A stretch of 64,000 nucleotides of DNA from Mantamonas sphyraenae (Eukaryota; CRuMs; Mantamonadidae), in NCBI GenBank assembly GCA_026936335.1, contig JAPMXV010000058.1, forward strand, positions 186,001-250,000. Direction: 5' to 3'. The translations under genes and the position numbers were made by a program. Of this stretch, positions 60,934 through 64,000 are shown piece after piece (position 1 is the stretch's first letter; each line of letters starts with the position of its first letter). Below the pieces are notes generated by a model that worked only from the letters and a program-made list of their open reading frames with translations, was not told the origin of the DNA and searched no databases.

Positions 60934-63888
60934 ATGCTAACCCGGTCGAGCAGTGGTCGCTTTGCCCCTGTGTGGGTGATCGCCGGCCTGGGACTGTGGG
61001 TATGTCTTACCCTGGTGATCATCTCGTACGAGGGCATGGGCTCGTACGGCGGTGGCAATGGTGGTGGCGAGCACGACGAGCATCACGAGCTGGAGGCGTT
61101 TGGCGACTCGCTTCCGCCGAACGCCCACGATGCAGGTTCGGACGAGCTGGCACTCGTGCTGGACAAGGGGCACGGGGTGACCGACACTCGCAGCGATGCC
61201 TCACCACACAATGAGGGCACCAGTGCAGCTGCCAGTGAAGCGGCTGCCGCTACGCGTGTGACGGTGCTTCTGCAGGTGAAGAGCACACAGGCAGCGCATC
61301 TGCGGCACGTGCTTTCCACGCTGCTGCAAAGCCATGGCGACACGACATTGCCATCCTCCTCACGAGCGCATCAACCACCCTTGGATTTGCAGGTGATTGT
61401 GCTGGAGTGCGGCAGTGTGGATTACCAGCGTCGGGACAGGCTGTTGTTTGCTGTCCGTGACTTTCAGCAGGTGCTGCTCGTGCGCGCCCCGAGTGCCGTC
61501 AAAGACCCAGAGGCATGGGCCGTGCGTACGCATGCACGTGAAGGCCTGCTCCTCTTGACACGCGAGGACGTGCTTGTGGACATGGATCTGGTGTACTGCC
61601 TGCGTGCGCAGCTGTCGGCCAAAGGCAATGCGGCCGCCCTGATTGCCGCCCCAAAGCTGGTCAACACCGACAACACCATCCACCAGGCGGGTCTGGATGT
61701 GGCCTTGCAAGCACCCACATACAGCAGTGCATCATCGTCCAGGGGTGACCCAGTGACGTTTCACAGGTTGCAAGGCTTTCTTGCCACAAACGGACGAGCG
61801 GCTGGCACGACGGGCGTGCTGGCTGCAAGCGACGTGCTCCTCCTCACAAGGCACACCTATGTACAGGCCTTGGAGAGACGCAGTGAGTTGTACGCGGCCA
61901 CCAACGATGGTGATGGTGAAGGGGTGGAGGAGGGGGTGGATCCGGTGCAGCTCGATCTGCAGGGACGCAACCACGTCGACTTGAGTCTCATTGTGGGCCA
62001 ATTCGACCGGGAAGCGCGGGTCACTGGCGCAGTGCGCTATTGTGGTGATTGTCAAGCGTATTCGCTTGCTAGGGAGATCACGGCAGACGAAAGTGAACAC
62101 CACGACGGCTCGCGAGACACGCCGGTGTCATCCTACGGAGGCAGCTCAGGGTGGTGGAGAAGCAGCAGTAGCAGCAGCAGCAGCAGCAGTAGCAACAGGT
62201 TCGGCAGCAGGAAGGAGGGGGATGAGGAGGAAGACGGGAAGAAAACGGGGGAGCACAAACAGAGGAAACCGCGCACGTTTGGTGATGTGTGGCATGGTCA
62301 GCTGACCCGGCTGGTGGTGGATCGATACCATCCAAAGCTGAAGGACATTGCGTTGACATACAACATGGAATGTGGCCTGGGCCAGGTGATGGGCTTCACG
62401 ACCGAGGCAACCAACCTGTTGGTGGGGCTGGAGGAGGTAATGCCCGTGCGCACAGAGACCAACAACTTTCGGGAGTGCAAAGGGGGATTTGTGAAGCAGT
62501 CGCCTGTGAGTGTGGGACGCACGCTGGTGCGACTGGATGGGATGCGGCACGACAAGAAGCTGTTTCCACGCATCATCCATGTGATCCACAGGGACCCCGG
62601 ACGCTACTCCCACTTTGTGCCCAAACCCTTGCGTCCGCTGGCCTACGTGGTGGGTCGTTCCATGTTTGAAACGGATCGAATCCCCAGCGACTGGCCAGAC
62701 AAGTGCAACGACAAGGCGGTGCGCGAGATTTGGGTGCCCTCCAAATTCAACGTGCGTACCTTTAGTGGCTCAGGCGTGGAGGCTGGCAAGCTGGACACGT
62801 TTCCCGAGTCGGTGGACGTGCACCACTTTGATCCGGCGACGGTGGAGCCGCTACCGATTGCCCACCGCGCCGGGTTCAACTTTCTGTCCATGTTCAAGTG
62901 GGAAGAGCGCAAGGGATGGCCGGAACTGCTGCGTGCGTACTTTGATGCCTTTTCCGTGGACGACGACGTGGCATTGATCATTCGCAGCAAGGTGGACAGC
63001 GAGAATCAGGCCAAGCTGAACCGATTCGTGCGTGCATACTGCAGCGAACGGGCCAGCGCCTCGCACGAACGCGGCGGTGGCAGTAACAAGGAGGCACGTG
63101 CGCGGGTGGAGGCCCGTTTGCCCCGACTGGTATTTATGAAGGAGGTGGTCCCGTTTGCCAAGCTGCCTGCGTTGTACAAGGCGGTGGACGCCTTTGTCCT
63201 TGCCACCCACGGTGAAGGCTGGGGCTTGCCTTTGATGGAGGCCATGGCAATGGAGCTGCCTGTGCTGGCCACAGACTGGAGCGGCAACACCGAGTTTATG
63301 ACCGCGACGACGTCGTACCCCGTGCCAATCAGTGGCCTGATCAAGGGACCCATCAAGAAGCACAAATGGGCGCAGGTCTCTGTAAGAGAGCTGACAAAGA
63401 CGATGCAGCGGGTGTACATGCAGCGTGGAGAGGCACGGGAGGTCGGACGGCGGGCACGCGCGCATGTGGTCGCACACTACAGCCAGGAACAGGTCACACG
63501 GCAGTTGGTGGACAAGTTGGTGCGCATTGTGGACAACAAAGAGGCATGGGCCGAGCTGGAGGCCAGTGCGGTCAAGCGCGAAGCGGAACGCAAGGAGGCT
63601 GCTGACAAGAGCAGCAGGAGACGATTCGATGCCAGCAAGCTGTACAGGCGGCGCAACGCGGGGATGGGCATGTCATCAACGGGTGGGGCGGGTGCGCGTG
63701 GACGCAACAGCTTCTACGAGGCGATGCAAAAGGCAAGGCAGCAGAAGAAGGAGCAGGAGGAGGAAAAAGCAAAGGAAGCAACGATGGCTCCGCATCAGAC
63801 ACCGAGACAGGCGGGCATTCAACCACGCGCAACCACAGGATCAGAGAAAAGCGGCCGCGAGACAAAGACGCGGATGAACATTCATTAA
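60934..63888 (+). CDS. Type II membrane GT2-GT4 fusion glycosyltransferase
   Basis: Single exon, 984 residues. An N-terminal signal anchor (VWVIAGLGLWVCLTLVIISY) suggests Golgi or ER localisation. Residues about 105-320 look like a GT-A/GT2-type domain: a VTVLLQVKSTQ start, ALIAAPKLVNTDNTIHQAGL, and TTGVLAASDVLLLTRHTYV in the usual order. The C-terminal 400 residues are GT-B/GT4-like: FNFLSMFKWEERKGWPELL, DAFVLATHGEGWGLPLMEAM (the E-x7-E motif) and LATDWSGNTEFM. A poly-Ser run and a Lys-rich linker separate the halves, and the tail is basic. Donor and acceptor sugars are unknown. Confidence 0.82.
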   Translation: MLTRSSSGRFAPVWVIAGLGLWVCLTLVIISYEGMGSYGGGNGGGEHDEHHELEAFGDSLPPNAHDAGSDELALVLDKGHGVTDTRSDASPHNEGTSAAASEAAAATRVTVLLQVKSTQAAHLRHVLSTLLQSHGDTTLPSSSRAHQPPLDLQVIVLECGSVDYQRRDRLLFAVRDFQQVLLVRAPSAVKDPEAWAVRTHAREGLLLLTREDVLVDMDLVYCLRAQLSAKGNAAALIAAPKLVNTDNTIHQAGLDVALQAPTYSSASSSRGDPVTFHRLQGFLATNGRAAGTTGVLAASDVLLLTRHTYVQALERRSELYAATNDGDGEGVEEGVDPVQLDLQGRNHVDLSLIVGQFDREARVTGAVRYCGDCQAYSLAREITADESEHHDGSRDTPVSSYGGSSGWWRSSSSSSSSSSSNRFGSRKEGDEEEDGKKTGEHKQRKPRTFGDVWHGQLTRLVVDRYHPKLKDIALTYNMECGLGQVMGFTTEATNLLVGLEEVMPVRTETNNFRECKGGFVKQSPVSVGRTLVRLDGMRHDKKLFPRIIHVIHRDPGRYSHFVPKPLRPLAYVVGRSMFETDRIPSDWPDKCNDKAVREIWVPSKFNVRTFSGSGVEAGKLDTFPESVDVHHFDPATVEPLPIAHRAGFNFLSMFKWEERKGWPELLRAYFDAFSVDDDVALIIRSKVDSENQAKLNRFVRAYCSERASASHERGGGSNKEARARVEARLPRLVFMKEVVPFAKLPALYKAVDAFVLATHGEGWGLPLMEAMAMELPVLATDWSGNTEFMTATTSYPVPISGLIKGPIKKHKWAQVSVRELTKTMQRVYMQRGEAREVGRRARAHVVAHYSQEQVTRQLVDKLVRIVDNKEAWAELEASAVKREAERKEAADKSSRRRFDASKLYRRRNAGMGMSSTGGAGARGRNSFYEAMQKARQQKKEQEEEKAKEATMAPHQTPRQAGIQPRATTGSEKSGRETKTRMNIH

Positions 63889-63998
63889 ACGAGGTCGCGC
63901 ACACTGTCCATCTGGGCTTGCACGTCGTCCTGTGCCGCTCCACAGTATTTGGAGACGTACTTGACAAGGGGAGTGTCCTTGAGGGCTGCCTGTGGTGC
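63885..63998 (-). CDS. 3' end of a minus-strand gene, identity unknown
   Basis: The frame enters from beyond the window edge and ends with TAA at 63887-63885, overlapping the TAA of the glycosyltransferase gene (63886-63888) on the other strand. The 37 visible residues include DTPLVKYVSKYCGAAQDD and VQAQMDSVRDLV. A cacag just before the first codon (63999-64000) could be a splice acceptor. VQAQMDSV recalls the start of an R-SNARE motif, but the rest of such a motif is missing, so I do not name it. Confidence 0.45.
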   Translation of the reverse strand, partial: APQAALKDTPLVKYVSKYCGAAQDDVQAQMDSVRDLV

Positions 63999-64000
63999 AG

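Overview
The window is a gene-dense stretch of a nuclear genome from a unicellular eukaryote. Evidence: most genes carry GT-AG spliceosomal introns (usually 1-5, about 80-400 nt, often rich in TG/CA repeats, acceptors typically cacag). The proteins are eukaryote-specific (U1-70K, exocyst Exo84, Lsm7, Mo25, Rab6, CTC1, profilin), the sequence is GC-rich, and many proteins carry homopolymeric Ser or Asp/Glu tracts. The gene set (SH3-PRMT2-like enzyme, MAPEG, THEM6-like thioesterase, Acanthamoeba-like profilin) suits a unicellular holozoan or another amorphean protist; I cannot name the species. I see no rRNA, tRNA or CRISPR, and no prokaryotic operon structure.

Layout. 0-9.7 kb: LRR protein (5' truncated), WD40-like protein, a very large membrane-anchored HECT E3 and, head to head with it, prefoldin subunit 1. 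9.7-11.6 kb: U1 snRNP 70K (five exons). 11.7-18.0 kb: an almost intronless minus-strand ORF of about 1,830-1,950 residues whose C-terminus is a RuvC nuclease with the TnpB/Fanzor zinc ribbon. It is a candidate eukaryotic RNA-guided nuclease and the most remarkable object here; candidate flanking repeats and a hairpin-forming inverted repeat are described. 18.1-25 kb: RRP15, mitochondrial Lon, a secretory-pathway methyltransferase, and profilin with a start codon split by an intron plus a 9-nt microexon. 25-31 kb: an R3H-2H phosphoesterase-TPR protein, Rab6, Exo84, MAPEG. 31-46 kb: Lsm7, both subunits of methylcrotonoyl-CoA carboxylase (MCCC1, MCCC2) separated by a VOC protein, isopentenyl phosphate kinase, a Tim21/Coa1-like protein, a PRMT2-like methyltransferase and a CTC1-like telomere protein. 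46-64 kb: THEM6-like thioesterase, two tandem PLAC8-family membrane proteins, Mo25, a kelch/F-box-like protein, two mitochondrial carriers, a ZIP metal transporter, a SHOC1/XPF-like protein, a GT2-GT4 fusion glycosyltransferase and the 3' end of one more gene.

Genes are packed with 10-200 bp between them, and many pairs are head to head with very short shared upstream regions. Functional links are mostly thematic (mitochondrial metabolism and import, RNA processing, membrane traffic). Exon coordinates were worked out by hand from splice consensus, reading frame and family conservation, and no search was run; family names rest on recognised motifs.
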